The notes under the pieces: model-generated
Told to the model about the DNA's origin: nothing
Database searches by the model: none
The model's input: the letters and a program-made list of their open reading frames with translations, nothing else
Made by a program: the position numbers and the translations under genes
Origin: JAEUJZ01 sp964460115
GTDB taxonomy: Bacteria > Myxococcota_A > Polyangia > Palsa-1104 > JAEUJZ01
Direction of reading: 5' to 3'
NCBI GenBank assembly: GCA_964460115.1
Contig: CAYWPR010000011.1
Coordinates: 1 to 64,000, forward strand
DNA length: 64,000 nucleotides
Shown: in pieces, positions 42,248-51,740 of the stretch
How positions within the stretch are numbered: position 1 is the first letter of the stretch
Layout: each line of letters opens with the position of its first letter

Positions 42248-44625
42248 GCTCGCTTCGACCCGATTCGTCCGCCGCCGAGCCGCCTAGCGACAGCGCCGAT
42301 GTGCGCGTGACCGCGGCGGCACAGGCAGCGGGCGGTCTCTCGGCGATTCGCGAAACCATCAAGCATGTGCAAAAGCACACCGGCCTACGGCGTGGCATAA
42401 AAGCCCTGCTGCAGGTCAATCAGCCCGCCGGTTTTGATTGTCCGGGATGCGCCTGGCCCGATCCGCGCGATGACGCCAGCGGCGGACACAGCGCCATCGA
42501 GTTTTGCGAAAACGGCGCCAAGGCCGTGGCCTGGGAAGCGACCACCAAGTGCATCGGCGCCGATTTTTTTGCGCAGCACAGCTTGGCGGCTTTATCCGAG
42601 CGCTCTGATTATTGGCTGGGTCAAGCCGGACGCATGAGCGAGCCGCTATGGTGTCCGCCCGGGCACAGCCACTACCAGCCGATTTCCTACGAAGCGGCTT
42701 TTGCACGCATTGCCGATACACTTTGCACCCTCGACAGCCCCGACCAAGCTGCCTTTTACACGTCGGGGCGTACCAGCAATGAAGCGGCGTTTTTGTATCA
42801 GCTATTTGTGCGTTTGTTTGGCACCAACAATCTGCCGGATTGCTCGGATCTGTGTCACGAGTCAAGCGGCGTGGCCATGCGCGAAGCCTTGGGGGTTGGC
42901 AAGGGCACGGTGCAGCTTGAAGACTTCGCGCTGTGCGACGCCATCTTCATCATCGGGCAAAATCCCGGCACCAATCATCCGCGCATGCTAAGCACGCTGC
43001 AGGCCGCCGCCGAGCGCGGCTCTGCCATCGTCAGCATCAACCCCTTGGCCGAGGCAGCGCTGACGCGCTTTGCGCATCCTCAGAATCCTTTGGATCTGCT
43101 TGGCTCCGGCACCGCGATAAGCCGTCTGCATCTGCCGGTGCGTCTAAACGGCGACGCGGCCCTTTTTAAGGGGATGATGAAAGAGCTTTTGGCCGAAGAA
43201 AAGCGCCATCCCGGAACGGTGCTGGATTGGCCTTTTATTCGCGAGCACACCTCCGGCTTTGACGCATTTTGCGCAGCGCTTAACGAGATTTCTTGGGAAC
43301 AGATCTGTGAAGACAGCGGTTTGACGCGGACGCAAATTCGCGCCGCTGCCGAGGTCGCTTTACAAAGCCCTCGCATCATCTGCTGCTGGGCGATGGGGCT
43401 GACCCAGCACAAAGAAGCGGTGGCGACGATTCAAGAAGTCCTAAACTTCTTGCTCTTGCGCGGCAACATCGGTCGTCCGGGCAGCGGCGCTTGTCCGGTG
43501 CGCGGTCACAGCAATGTGCAGGGCGATCGAACGGTGGGCATTACCGAACATCCCGATCCGGCTTTTTTGCAACGTTTGGGCCGGCGCTTTGAATTTGCTC
43601 CTCCGCTCAAAGATGGCCTGGATACTGTTGGCACGATTGCCGCGATGGCCGACGGCCAGGTGCAGGTCTTTTTGGCCCTGGGCGGCAATTTTTTGTCGGC
43701 CAGTCCGGACACCGAGCAAACGGCGGCGGCGCTGCGGCGCTGCCGTCTTACCGTGCACGTCTCGACGAAGCTACACCGCGGTCACTTGGTCGTTGGTAAG
43801 GAGGCGATCATCCTTCCGTGCCTAGGCCGTAGCGAAATCGACATGCAGGCCACAGGTCCGCAAATTGTCTCGGTCGAAAATTCGATGGGCATCGTTCATG
43901 CTTCTCGCGGCGTGCTAAACCCCGTGCACAGCGGCCTAAAAAGCGAAGTGGCCATCGTCTGCGGAATCGCCAACGCAACCTTTGCCAAGCGGCCATCGCC
44001 GGCGGCTGTTTCCATGGATTGGGAAGCGCTGACTGACAACTACGATGTCATTCGCGATCACATTGCCGAAGTGGTCTTGGGATTTGAGAATTACAATCAG
44101 CGGCTGCGCAGCCGCGATGGATTTCTGCTGCCCAATGCCGCGCGTCAGCGTCGCTTTCAAACGGCTTCCGGACGGGCGCAGTTTTCCGTGCATCCGCTGC
44201 CGAAAACAGCGCAGGAGGCCCTGCTTCCCGGCCAGCTTCTGATGATGACCGTGCGCAGTCACGACCAGTTCAATACGACGATATATGGCCTGGATGATCG
44301 CTACCGCGGAATTGCTGGCGGTCGGCGCGTCATTTTGATGAATGCCGAGGACATTGCGGAACGCGGCCTTGTCGCCGGTCAGCACGTGGATTTGTGCAGC
44401 CATTTTCGGCAAGAAAAGCGACTGGCGCGCGACTTTGTCGTAGTGCCTTATGCAATTCCGCGCCGCTGCACGGCCACGTATTTTCCCGAAGCCAACGTCC
44501 TAGTTCCGCTAAATAGCTATGCGGACAAAAGCCGTACTCCAACTTCAAAGTCGGTGGTGATTACGGTCATTCCTGCGCAACCGGCGCGTTTTTCGGAAGA
44601 TGGCCAAAGCCCTACGCTAAGATAG
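42244..44625 (+). CDS. Molybdopterin oxidoreductase, FdhF/YdeP family
   Basis: The 793-residue protein matches the YdeP-type group of formate-dehydrogenase-like molybdenum enzymes. It has GGLSAIRETIKHVQKHTGLR near the N-terminus, an Fe-S related cysteine pattern DCPGCAWPD and FCENGAKAVAWEATTK, then YTSGRTSNEAAFLYQLFVRL, NNLPDCSDLCHESSGVAM, IGQNPGTNHPRMLSTL, GAC-PVRGHSNVQGDRTVGI and the C-terminal molybdopterin domain TVRSHDQFNTTIYGLDDRYR. The true substrate of the group is uncertain; E. coli YdeP contributes to acid resistance. There is no selenocysteine. Co-translation with the Fur-family gene suggests metal or stress control. Confidence 0.88.
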   Translation: MSSLRPDSSAAEPPSDSADVRVTAAAQAAGGLSAIRETIKHVQKHTGLRRGIKALLQVNQPAGFDCPGCAWPDPRDDASGGHSAIEFCENGAKAVAWEATTKCIGADFFAQHSLAALSERSDYWLGQAGRMSEPLWCPPGHSHYQPISYEAAFARIADTLCTLDSPDQAAFYTSGRTSNEAAFLYQLFVRLFGTNNLPDCSDLCHESSGVAMREALGVGKGTVQLEDFALCDAIFIIGQNPGTNHPRMLSTLQAAAERGSAIVSINPLAEAALTRFAHPQNPLDLLGSGTAISRLHLPVRLNGDAALFKGMMKELLAEEKRHPGTVLDWPFIREHTSGFDAFCAALNEISWEQICEDSGLTRTQIRAAAEVALQSPRIICCWAMGLTQHKEAVATIQEVLNFLLLRGNIGRPGSGACPVRGHSNVQGDRTVGITEHPDPAFLQRLGRRFEFAPPLKDGLDTVGTIAAMADGQVQVFLALGGNFLSASPDTEQTAAALRRCRLTVHVSTKLHRGHLVVGKEAIILPCLGRSEIDMQATGPQIVSVENSMGIVHASRGVLNPVHSGLKSEVAIVCGIANATFAKRPSPAAVSMDWEALTDNYDVIRDHIAEVVLGFENYNQRLRSRDGFLLPNAARQRRFQTASGRAQFSVHPLPKTAQEALLPGQLLMMTVRSHDQFNTTIYGLDDRYRGIAGGRRVILMNAEDIAERGLVAGQHVDLCSHFRQEKRLARDFVVVPYAIPRRCTATYFPEANVLVPLNSYADKSRTPTSKSVVITVIPAQPARFSEDGQSPTLR

Positions 44626-44648
44626 CTTTCAGCAAAGAGGTACACCCA

Positions 44649-45140
44649 ATGTCGCCGCGCCTTTTTCGCCCATTTGGGCAAGTATGCAAGCAACGCTTTT
44701 TGTCCCTTTTGCTTTTGGTTGGGGCTTTCGGCTGTGCGCAGCCGCAGCGGCCGTATCAGTTCAATACGGTGCAGATGGCCCGCGAGCCTATCGAAGCGCT
44801 GGCCGCGGCGCTGACCCAAGCGGGGCATTCGCCAGTGGTTGTGGATCCGCAAACCGGAATCGTGCAGACGCGCTGGCTAGATACCGGACTTTTGCTGGGG
44901 CAAGTCAAAGAGCAAAATGCGACAATCGTGCGGCGCTATACCGCCAAGCTTGTACATGGCTCATTTGGCAACGAAGTGACCTTAAGCGCTGAAACGCAGC
45001 GCTGCGCCTCTCGTCAGTTTGTTCTGACGGAAAACAGCGTGGTCGGCTTTTGCGTACCCATGAAGCGTCTGGTCAAAGTGCATCAGGAAGAACTTTTGCG
45101 TTTGGGAGAACGGATACAGCAGTCCATGTCGATCCCGTAA
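44649..45140 (+). CDS. Putative lipoprotein, unknown function
   Basis: The 163-residue protein has an N-terminal hydrophobic stretch ending LLLVGAFGCAQPQRP, a plausible but non-ideal lipobox with Cys as the first mature residue. The rest is a small mixed alpha/beta domain with no recognised family (EALAAALTQAGHSPVVVDPQ, ETQRCASRQFVLTEN). AAAGAGG lies 7 bases before the ATG. It follows the molybdopterin enzyme after 23 bases and precedes a membrane-protein gene by 8 bases. Confidence 0.65.
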   Translation: MSPRLFRPFGQVCKQRFLSLLLLVGAFGCAQPQRPYQFNTVQMAREPIEALAAALTQAGHSPVVVDPQTGIVQTRWLDTGLLLGQVKEQNATIVRRYTAKLVHGSFGNEVTLSAETQRCASRQFVLTENSVVGFCVPMKRLVKVHQEELLRLGERIQQSMSIP

Positions 45141-45148
45141 TTTCGACG

Positions 45149-45568
45149 ATGGAAAGTTTGCACCTTTTTCACTTGATCCTTATCTGCTTGTGGGGGGGCC
45201 TCATTCTCGCCGAGGGTGTTATTGAGGTGGCGGCGCGAGACGAGAGCTCTTTGCGCGCCGCCGCGCGCTTTCATTACTTCATTGATTTATGCGCCGAGAT
45301 TCCCCTGGTCTTGGGAGTCCTTTTTACCGGTGCCCTTTTGGCATGGCGCGCGCAGCCGCTGACTTCGCTGCATTGGATAAAGATTCTCGCTGGTCTTATG
45401 GCCATTGGCGTAAACCTTTATTGCGGCACGCTGGTCATAAAGCGTTACGCCCATCTGCAAGATGGCGCGCAGTTGCGCCTATATCATGCAAGAATTTTGC
45501 GGACTACAGTGGGAATTCCCTTTGCCATTGTCGCCGCGGCGCTCGGCCTTTTCTTTTTTAGAGGCTAA
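45149..45568 (+). CDS. Small integral membrane protein
   Basis: The 139-residue protein has four hydrophobic helices (HLFHLILICLWGGLILAEGV, LVLGVLFTGALLAW, IKILAGLMAIGVNLYCGTLV, VGIPFAIVAAALGLFFF). Charged residues between helices include a His/Asp-bearing loop. No family recognised. The ATG at 45149 is used; the longer frame to 45050 lies inside the lipoprotein gene. Confidence 0.65.
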   Translation: MESLHLFHLILICLWGGLILAEGVIEVAARDESSLRAAARFHYFIDLCAEIPLVLGVLFTGALLAWRAQPLTSLHWIKILAGLMAIGVNLYCGTLVIKRYAHLQDGAQLRLYHARILRTTVGIPFAIVAAALGLFFFRG

Positions 45569-45599
45569 CGTGTGATTGAAATCCAAAATAGGATTCCCA

Positions 45600-46106
45600 T
45601 CACCACTCCCACCGCAACCGCAGCCGTGTATTTTTCAAAAGCGGCGTCGGTTTTTTGCTTCCGGGAAGCATAAACTTTTTCTCATCGTCGATGATTTTGA
45701 CCAGAATTTTGCCCGCGGCATCGAGCGGCTTTTTCACTTCGACATCGCCAAGGGGAATCCACTCTGTATCGCCTTTGGCATCCGCCGGAGCAAAGTACAA
45801 CATGCCCTTATTGCCGACGGCCGGTTGTGTCTTTGTCATCATCAGCAGGGCACGAATGGCAATCGTTGTGCCCTGTTTGCTTTCGAACTGACCATGTAAA
45901 TCGGCCTGATGCACAATGATGGCAAAGGCCGGTGGCGATTCTCGAATGATGGGCGGTGGTGGCGCGGGCTTGGCCACGGGCGTCGCCGGCTTTGCAATAA
46001 GCGGGGCCGGTGCTGGTTCCGGCTCGGTCTTTGCGACGCTCGCTGCCGGTGCCGCACAACCGCAATGCAGCGCCGTCCAAAGCACTGCCGCTTCCATCGC
46101 GGGCAT
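45600..46106 (-). CDS. Putative lipoprotein, unknown function
   Basis: From ATG 46104-46106 the protein is 168 residues. It begins with a hydrophobic N-terminus containing ALHCGCAAP, a possible lipobox, then a Pro/Ala/Glu/Lys linker and a beta-rich domain (AFAIIVHQADLHGQFESKQG, KGMLYFAPADAKGDTEWIPL). AAGGA precedes this ATG closely; the next ATG at 46095-46097 is also possible. A longer frame to 46190 overlaps the GST gene end and looks non-coding there. Unrecognised. It lies downstream of the GST gene on the same strand. Confidence 0.55.
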   Translation of the reverse strand: MPAMEAAVLWTALHCGCAAPAASVAKTEPEPAPAPLIAKPATPVAKPAPPPPIIRESPPAFAIIVHQADLHGQFESKQGTTIAIRALLMMTKTQPAVGNKGMLYFAPADAKGDTEWIPLGDVEVKKPLDAAGKILVKIIDDEKKFMLPGSKKPTPLLKNTRLRLRWEW

Positions 46107-46161
46107 CTTCCTTTTTAAGGAATTTCGCAATCTGAATCGAGCGCTTTTGTCACGCATCGAA

Positions 46162-46941
46162 TTAGGCGTGTAAAGGAGTGCCGCTGGCACTCATACGCGG
46201 CAATCGAGTGGCGCGCTCTTGCTCGTAAAGGCGCAAAACAAAGGCGCCCGCTAAAGTGCTGCGAAATCGCTCGATCTGAGTGCGCAGCGTCGGAGGAACC
46301 GCGGACATTGGAGGCAGTTTTACGCCATAGTTTTGCGGCAACAAAACCGGAGCCGCAAGCGCTGCAAAGGTCAGATCCGCAGCGCTAAACGCATCGCCGC
46401 ACAGATAAGGACGGCCATCTTGCAGCCGGGCGCTGACAGCTTCAAAGACGGCATTCACTTGCGTAAGAGAGCGCGCTGCCGGCGCCTCGTGTATATTCAT
46501 CTCTTTGCGCATCGCGGCACGAATCAAAGGAAATAGCGCGCTAGCCAGCTTGGCTTCATAGCTCGGAACGTTTTGTTCGAGCACTCCCAACATGGCTTTG
46601 GTGTCGCTTAAACCGTGAAAGTAGACAAAGCGGCGGCTGTTTGGTCCTAGTTCTTCATCAAACCATTCTTCCAAGCCCGCGGCCTCTTTGGGCGCATACA
46701 GCCACGTCGCGCCATGCCGTTCCTGTAGATAGTGCAGACAACGTGTCGAATCCCAGATCACGGCGTTGTCATCCGCCAACATCGGAAGCGCGCGGGACTT
46801 AAAGCCTGACGTCGGCCAGCTGTAAAACGCGTGCACAAGCGGCACATGTCCCTCTTCGCGAAAGGGCACATCTTGCCGCTCTAGCGCCCAGCGTACTTTT
46901 TCACAGTAATGACTTAAGGGCAGGGTAATGAGCCGCAGCAT
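46162..46941 (-). CDS. Glutathione S-transferase family protein
   Basis: The 259-residue protein has an N-terminal thioredoxin-like GST domain (RLITLPLSHYCEKVRWALER, then cis-Pro region SRALPMLADDNAVIWDSTRC) and an all-helical C-terminal domain ending with GRPYLCGDAFSAADLTFAAL, the GST N-capping box. Substrates cannot be assigned. A single Cys follows SHY in place of the usual catalytic Ser/Tyr region, as in omega- or beta-like forms. It is alone on the minus strand upstream of a small lipoprotein gene. Confidence 0.85.
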   Translation of the reverse strand: MLRLITLPLSHYCEKVRWALERQDVPFREEGHVPLVHAFYSWPTSGFKSRALPMLADDNAVIWDSTRCLHYLQERHGATWLYAPKEAAGLEEWFDEELGPNSRRFVYFHGLSDTKAMLGVLEQNVPSYEAKLASALFPLIRAAMRKEMNIHEAPAARSLTQVNAVFEAVSARLQDGRPYLCGDAFSAADLTFAALAAPVLLPQNYGVKLPPMSAVPPTLRTQIERFRSTLAGAFVLRLYEQERATRLPRMSASGTPLHA

Positions 46942-47009
46942 GCAATTCCTCTAGGGCGCAGTCTATGCGAAAAGCCGACAGCGCGGGCTGAGATTTGCAC
47001 CGTGTAAAT

Positions 47010-49238
47010 TTATTTGCTGTGATGCTGGTATACGCCATTCCAGCCCGGCGGGGCTTCTTGCCCAAGCTGGGCCAGCCGTTCCAAATAAAGCGGAACCACG
47101 CGATCGTGCGGATTTTGCTGCGCGAAGCTTGCAAACTCGCGGCGAGCCTCGGCAAAGCGGCCGGCTCTATAGGCGACAACAGCGCGTTCAAAGGTCGGCA
47201 GGTCTTCATACTGCGCAACGATTTGGTTCGGACCGCCAAGCAATTCGTAAATCGCCTGCTTTTCGTCTTTGCCTTTGACCTTGACCAGATCGATTTCGCG
47301 AAAGCGAAAATCACGGGCGGCGCTGCGCTGCGTATTTTCGCCCACCAGACAGAAGACGCCGTAGGTTTTGGTCAATCCCTCAAGGCGCGAGCTTAAGTTT
47401 ACGGCATCGCCGACGACGGTGTAATTAAAGCGCTCGTCCGAGCCCATGTTGCCAACCACCATGTCGCCGCTGTTGACGCCGACGCCAATGGCAATTTCGG
47501 CGCCCAAAAGCGCACGCAGCGTCGGTTGCAACTCAGAAAGCGCGCGGTGCATGCTCAGCACGCAATAAAGCGCTGCCGATGGATGCTCGGCATTGGGCAG
47601 CGGCGCGCCAAAGACGGCCATCACCGCGTCGCCAATGAATTTGTCCAAAAAGCCCCCGTGCGCCAGCACGGCGCGAGTCATCGGCGTCAGATAGGTGTTC
47701 AGAATCTTGATAAGCTGCTCGGGATCCAGCCGTTCCGAGATGGTTGTGAAGTTGCGAATGTCGGAAAATAGTACCGACAAGTTGCGGCGCGCCCCGCCGA
47801 GAGCCAGGGCCTTGGGATCGCTCATCAGTTCAGAGATAATGCCGTCGGCCAAATAGTGCGCAAAAGCGCGGCGCAGACGGCGGCGCTGCAAACCTTCGTT
47901 GGAATAGGCAGCGGCCAGACACGCGCCAGTCACCAAAATCGACGTCGACAGCGGGCCCATCCACGAAATCCACAAACCGCGGCGGACGAACAAAAAATAG
48001 CTGAATCCGAACGTCGCGGCCACAAGCAAAAGCGCCAAAAGCACTTGCGCACTTGGCGGCAGGCGCAATCGCGGCCAATACAAGAGAGAAATGATCAGTC
48101 CCAGCGCCAAACAAATTGCGCCATCGACGCGATAGGAAGCGCGGCGCAGCCAGTCGCCGTGTAGCAAATTGTCGACGCCCGTGGCGTGCACTTCGACACC
48201 CGGAAAGCCCGGCCCAAATGCCGTCCGCGTGGTGTCGTGACCCAGATACGTAAGCGCCAGCAGCACCACGCGATCGTGCAAAGCCGACGGATTGATGCGT
48301 CCGCGCATCACATCCACGGCTGAATACGTAGGAAATGTGCCGGCGGGGCCGCGAAAGTTTAACAAAAGGCCATCTTCGCGACCAAGCGGCACGGCTTGCG
48401 CGCCAATGCGAATGCTGAAGTCATTTCCCAAATAAGCCAGAGCGCCGCGCGAAAGCCCGCGTGAGGTGGCGACAAGCTGAACCGACAGCGCGGCAAAGTA
48501 GGCGTCGTGGTAGCGCCGCACCAGGGGCAGCACCCGCACCGAATGCGTATCATCCTCGCTGACCGTCATAAGCCCCAAGCCGCGCGCCGCGCCGCTGAAC
48601 ATGGGCGCCGAGCCAATTACCTCATGGGCCTCACGCACCACATGCGGCCCCTTTACGCTTTGGCCGTACTTGCCGCGTCCAAGGTTTGGATCCTGCAGTT
48701 TTTGGCCTTCGCGCAAACCCATGTGAAAGCCCAGCACGACGTTTTTGGCGGCGCGCAGCGCGGCGATAAGTTGCGCGTCCCCCTGTCCCTCGGCGTGAAC
48801 GCGTTTTAGCAAGATCTCGGCGGGATGCTCGAAAAGCGCGTGCGGAGTGCTGAAGTAGCCGTCAATGTCGCGGGCTAGGTCGGCGGGCAGAAACTGCTCG
48901 GGATCGGCGAAAAAAGCGTCAATGCCGATGGCTTTGGGACCGGCGGCAGCGATGGTGTTTATGACTTTGGCCCAGCCCGCGCGCTTTTCAAACAGATGCG
49001 GCTCTTCGGCCAAAGTGCGGTTGTCAAACACGACAATGACCGTCTCGGGCCCTGGTGCCGTCGGGCCGCGCAGTTCAAAGCGCACATCCAGCGTACGGCG
49101 CTCTAGGGCTTCTACACCCGGCACTTCGTGTCCGGTATCGTGCAGAACCATGACGCCGGCGACAAGGCAAGACAGCCCCAGGCCGGCAAGCACCGGCTGA
49201 TAGGCTTTTAGTGCAGCACGATCTCGCTTCCCAGCCAC
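47010..49238 (-). CDS. Adenylate cyclase with CHASE2 sensor domain
   Basis: The protein (742 residues from GTG 49236-49238) has an N-terminal helix, a periplasmic CHASE2 domain (about 30-375; VIVVFDNRTLAEEPHLFEKR, PKAIGIDAFFADPEQFLPAD) and a hydrophobic region of two to three helices. A class III cyclase domain follows: NLSVLFSDIRNFTTISERLD with metal Asp, FLDKFIGDAVMAVFGAPLPN with adenine-selecting Lys, and RFNYTVVGDAVNLSSRLEGL with Asp. Lys plus Asp favour ATP, making cAMP in response to an external signal. A C-terminal TPR-like tail follows. The track-length start at 49400 would lie inside the FecR-like gene; the GTG overlaps its end by 31 bases. Confidence 0.88.
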   Translation of the reverse strand: MAGKRDRAALKAYQPVLAGLGLSCLVAGVMVLHDTGHEVPGVEALERRTLDVRFELRGPTAPGPETVIVVFDNRTLAEEPHLFEKRAGWAKVINTIAAAGPKAIGIDAFFADPEQFLPADLARDIDGYFSTPHALFEHPAEILLKRVHAEGQGDAQLIAALRAAKNVVLGFHMGLREGQKLQDPNLGRGKYGQSVKGPHVVREAHEVIGSAPMFSGAARGLGLMTVSEDDTHSVRVLPLVRRYHDAYFAALSVQLVATSRGLSRGALAYLGNDFSIRIGAQAVPLGREDGLLLNFRGPAGTFPTYSAVDVMRGRINPSALHDRVVLLALTYLGHDTTRTAFGPGFPGVEVHATGVDNLLHGDWLRRASYRVDGAICLALGLIISLLYWPRLRLPPSAQVLLALLLVAATFGFSYFLFVRRGLWISWMGPLSTSILVTGACLAAAYSNEGLQRRRLRRAFAHYLADGIISELMSDPKALALGGARRNLSVLFSDIRNFTTISERLDPEQLIKILNTYLTPMTRAVLAHGGFLDKFIGDAVMAVFGAPLPNAEHPSAALYCVLSMHRALSELQPTLRALLGAEIAIGVGVNSGDMVVGNMGSDERFNYTVVGDAVNLSSRLEGLTKTYGVFCLVGENTQRSAARDFRFREIDLVKVKGKDEKQAIYELLGGPNQIVAQYEDLPTFERAVVAYRAGRFAEARREFASFAQQNPHDRVVPLYLERLAQLGQEAPPGWNGVYQHHSK

Positions 49239-50206
49239 TTTTGTTCGGTTCCTTGCAAAGGTTTGTGCAGCAGCAGGGAAGACATGCAAGCTGGGGTGAC
49301 TAGACCACCGCGCAGTCGCACGCGCTCTATATGCCCGCCGCGCAGTTTTAGCTCGATGGTAACCTGCTTGATCGAGGGCAATAGCGCCCGCCGCAGGCAT
49401 TTTTGCAGCGCGGCCGGCTCGGGCAGTTGCAGCGGCGGTTGTTTGGTGATCTCGATCTTGGCGATCGCATCTTCTGTCGCCGGCGCGATCGGGCCTTGGG
49501 CAACGGTGGGCTTGGCGGGGCTCGGCGGCATTCCGCGCGTCCGCGATGGTGCCGGCGGCGGCGGCGGCGGTGGTGCGCCAGCGGCCATGCTTGCGGTCGG
49601 CGCCGGCGGTGGCGGCGCAGCCACTGGCTCGGGAGCGGCCGGAGAAGGATCGGAAAGGCTCAGCGAGCGATCCGCTTTTCGCGATTCGGAGGGTTTTAGC
49701 CGGCTCATCGATAAAGATTCCGCCGGCATTTCATCCGCGCCCTGGCGCCGCGCCTGCACGCCGCTGATGCGCTCCGAACGGATGCGTTCTTCGCGAGTAA
49801 GCAGGCGATCGAGCTGCTTGCCCAGACTTTCGCGCGTCGGCGGAGCGTTAAGCAGAACGATTTCGCTGACTCGCATTTCGATGTCTTCATCGATACGGAC
49901 CAGGTGGCCGTTAGACAGCGAAACGACCAGAAACTCGCCCACCGGCACCAGCATTTCATCGCTGGCGAGCAGCGGCAAACCAACCTGGGCGGCAAAAGTC
50001 TTACCCGCCGCGCGAATCTGACAAGCGGTGCCGCCGCGCAAATGCACACGGGCCACCGCCGGTCCGGTTCCGGTGTCGGCCGGCCGAGCGACTTCGGCAA
50101 AAACCTGAGTCGCCCACCCCAGGCTTAAAACCATGCCAATCCACAGAAGAAAGCGTCCGCTTGAGCGACCGTTTGCCAGCCCCAAAAGCCTTGCGGAGGT
50201 TGCCAT
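49208..50206 (-). CDS. FecR-like secreted protein with Pro-rich linker
   Basis: The 332-residue protein starts at ATG 50204-50206, with a GGGA ribosome site (an adjacent ATG at 50207 is the alternative). It has a signal peptide (LWIGMVLSLGWATQVFA), then a FecR-type beta domain (RLHL-like strands, LPLLASDEMLVPVGEFLVVS, HLVRIDEDIEMRVSEIVLLN). A Ser/Pro/Ala-rich linker precedes a small C-terminal domain (PEPAALQKCLRRALLPSIKQ, LKLRGGHIERVRLRGGLVTP) like the AgmX/TonB-C-type domains of Myxococcota. Envelope sensing is inferred. It is followed by, and overlaps, the CHASE2 cyclase gene, suggesting a signal-input partner. Confidence 0.7.
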   Translation of the reverse strand: MATSARLLGLANGRSSGRFLLWIGMVLSLGWATQVFAEVARPADTGTGPAVARVHLRGGTACQIRAAGKTFAAQVGLPLLASDEMLVPVGEFLVVSLSNGHLVRIDEDIEMRVSEIVLLNAPPTRESLGKQLDRLLTREERIRSERISGVQARRQGADEMPAESLSMSRLKPSESRKADRSLSLSDPSPAAPEPVAAPPPPAPTASMAAGAPPPPPPPAPSRTRGMPPSPAKPTVAQGPIAPATEDAIAKIEITKQPPLQLPEPAALQKCLRRALLPSIKQVTIELKLRGGHIERVRLRGGLVTPACMSSLLLHKPLQGTEQKWLGSEIVLH

Positions 50207-50339
50207 CATGATCCCTTTTGACCTGCTTATACGTGTGTTCGGTTCAGCGTGACACGGCGTCGCGGCGAGGTCAACGGATGGGCCCATGGGCTTCGCAAAG
50301 TACGCAAAAATCCTTCAGCAGTGCTTGAACATCCTACAT

Positions 50340-51740
50340 CTACATAGCACCTGGGCTGGTGCTTTCCGGCGCTGCGATGGGCAGTACAAACTGGGCGGTG
50401 GTTCCGCCGCCTAGTTCGCTGTGCAGCGTCAAACTGCCGCCGTGCGCTTTGACGATGCGGCGGGCCAGCGTCAATCCCAAACCGACGCCTCCGGTGCTGC
50501 GGGCGCGGCTTTTTTCACTGCGAAAAAACGGCGTGAACAAATGCGGCAGGTCGTTTGCAGCGATGCCGATTCCTTTGTCTTGTACTTCGATGATCAAAGA
50601 ATCCTTCACGTTTTTGATCACGAAGCGAACTCGCTGTCCGGGATCGGAGTACTTGCCGGCGTTGTCCAAAATGTTGTCCAAGGCGCGGCGTAAAAGCGCG
50701 CCATCCGCGTAAAGCGGTCCGGCGCTGACATCGAGCTCGACGGCCAGCGGATGATTGGGATACGCCGCGCGAAAGCGCGCGATGGATTCGGCGGCCAGAT
50801 GGGCGGTGCCTATCGCTTCGAGCCGCAGCGGTGGTTTGCCGTCGCCGGCGCGATCCGCGGCCAGATCCAGGCGGGCGGTAATCAGAATGTCCTCGACCAG
50901 CCGTTCAAGCTCGCTGAGATCGCTGGCGATGCCTGAAAGCAGCTCGCGCGCGGTCTCTTCGTCGCCTTCATCGGCCAGTTCCAGCGCCACGCGGATGCTG
51001 GCGATCGGCGTGCGCAGTTCATGCGAAACATTGGCCAAAAGCTCTTGCTGGCCGCGCAACAAATGCGTGATGCGATCGGCCATGTCATCAAAAGTGCGGG
51101 CCACGGCGCCAATTTCATCCTGCTGCGTCAGCCGCACCCGCGAGTTCATGTCGCCCGCGCCCAATGCCTTTGCCGCGGCCGACAAACGCTGCAGTGGTCT
51201 TACGACCATTCGCGTGAGCAGCAAGGATGCGACCGCCAGACACAAAAGAACTACGCTGATGAGCGTGGCATACTCTGAAAATGGCACAGGCACCGCCGGC
51301 AAACCGATGACTCCGTAGCCGGTGATGCATCCGGAAATGACGATGGGAACGGCAACTAGGCCCGGCGTCCGGCAGCTAAAAAGACCCTCCAGCTTCAGCC
51401 GCGTATGCTCGCTGAAAGTCAGCTTGGGCAGAGGCGGGAAAACGTTACTGACCAAGAGATTGCCGGCATCGTCGTAAATACTAAGCTCTGCGGAAAGATC
51501 CTGCGCGGCTTGCTTGGCCTCGCGCTGCATGGCCAAGACATCTCCGCGATAACGGGCGACGTGCGAGATGACATAGCGGGCCCGCTGCTCCATCGTGGCG
51601 CGCCAGGGAACGTCTAGGACAGTGGTCTTGAGGATGCCAAAAGCCAAGCTGATGAGCGCCATTCCGCCTAGGCTAATCAAATAGATTCGCCACAGCAGTC
51701 CTTTGCGCAAAGGAATCGGCTTTTGGACCTGCGCTTTCAT
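50340..51740 (-). CDS. Two-component sensor histidine kinase (CpxA-like)
   Basis: The 466-residue kinase has two membrane helices around a periplasmic sensor (about 35-150), then a HAMP linker (VRPLQRLSAAAKALGAGDMN, DEIGAVARTFDDMADRI). The phospho-acceptor region LLANVSHELRTPIASIRVAL and ATPase boxes N (LDNILDNAGKY) and G (GVGLGLTLARRIVKAHGG) follow. The HAMP/H-box sequence is closest to CpxA-type envelope stress kinases. ATG 51738-51740 overlaps the response-regulator stop in an ATGA; the longer start at 51767 would overlap further. Confidence 0.9.
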   Translation of the reverse strand: MKAQVQKPIPLRKGLLWRIYLISLGGMALISLAFGILKTTVLDVPWRATMEQRARYVISHVARYRGDVLAMQREAKQAAQDLSAELSIYDDAGNLLVSNVFPPLPKLTFSEHTRLKLEGLFSCRTPGLVAVPIVISGCITGYGVIGLPAVPVPFSEYATLISVVLLCLAVASLLLTRMVVRPLQRLSAAAKALGAGDMNSRVRLTQQDEIGAVARTFDDMADRITHLLRGQQELLANVSHELRTPIASIRVALELADEGDEETARELLSGIASDLSELERLVEDILITARLDLAADRAGDGKPPLRLEAIGTAHLAAESIARFRAAYPNHPLAVELDVSAGPLYADGALLRRALDNILDNAGKYSDPGQRVRFVIKNVKDSLIIEVQDKGIGIAANDLPHLFTPFFRSEKSRARSTGGVGLGLTLARRIVKAHGGSLTLHSELGGGTTAQFVLPIAAPESTSPGAM

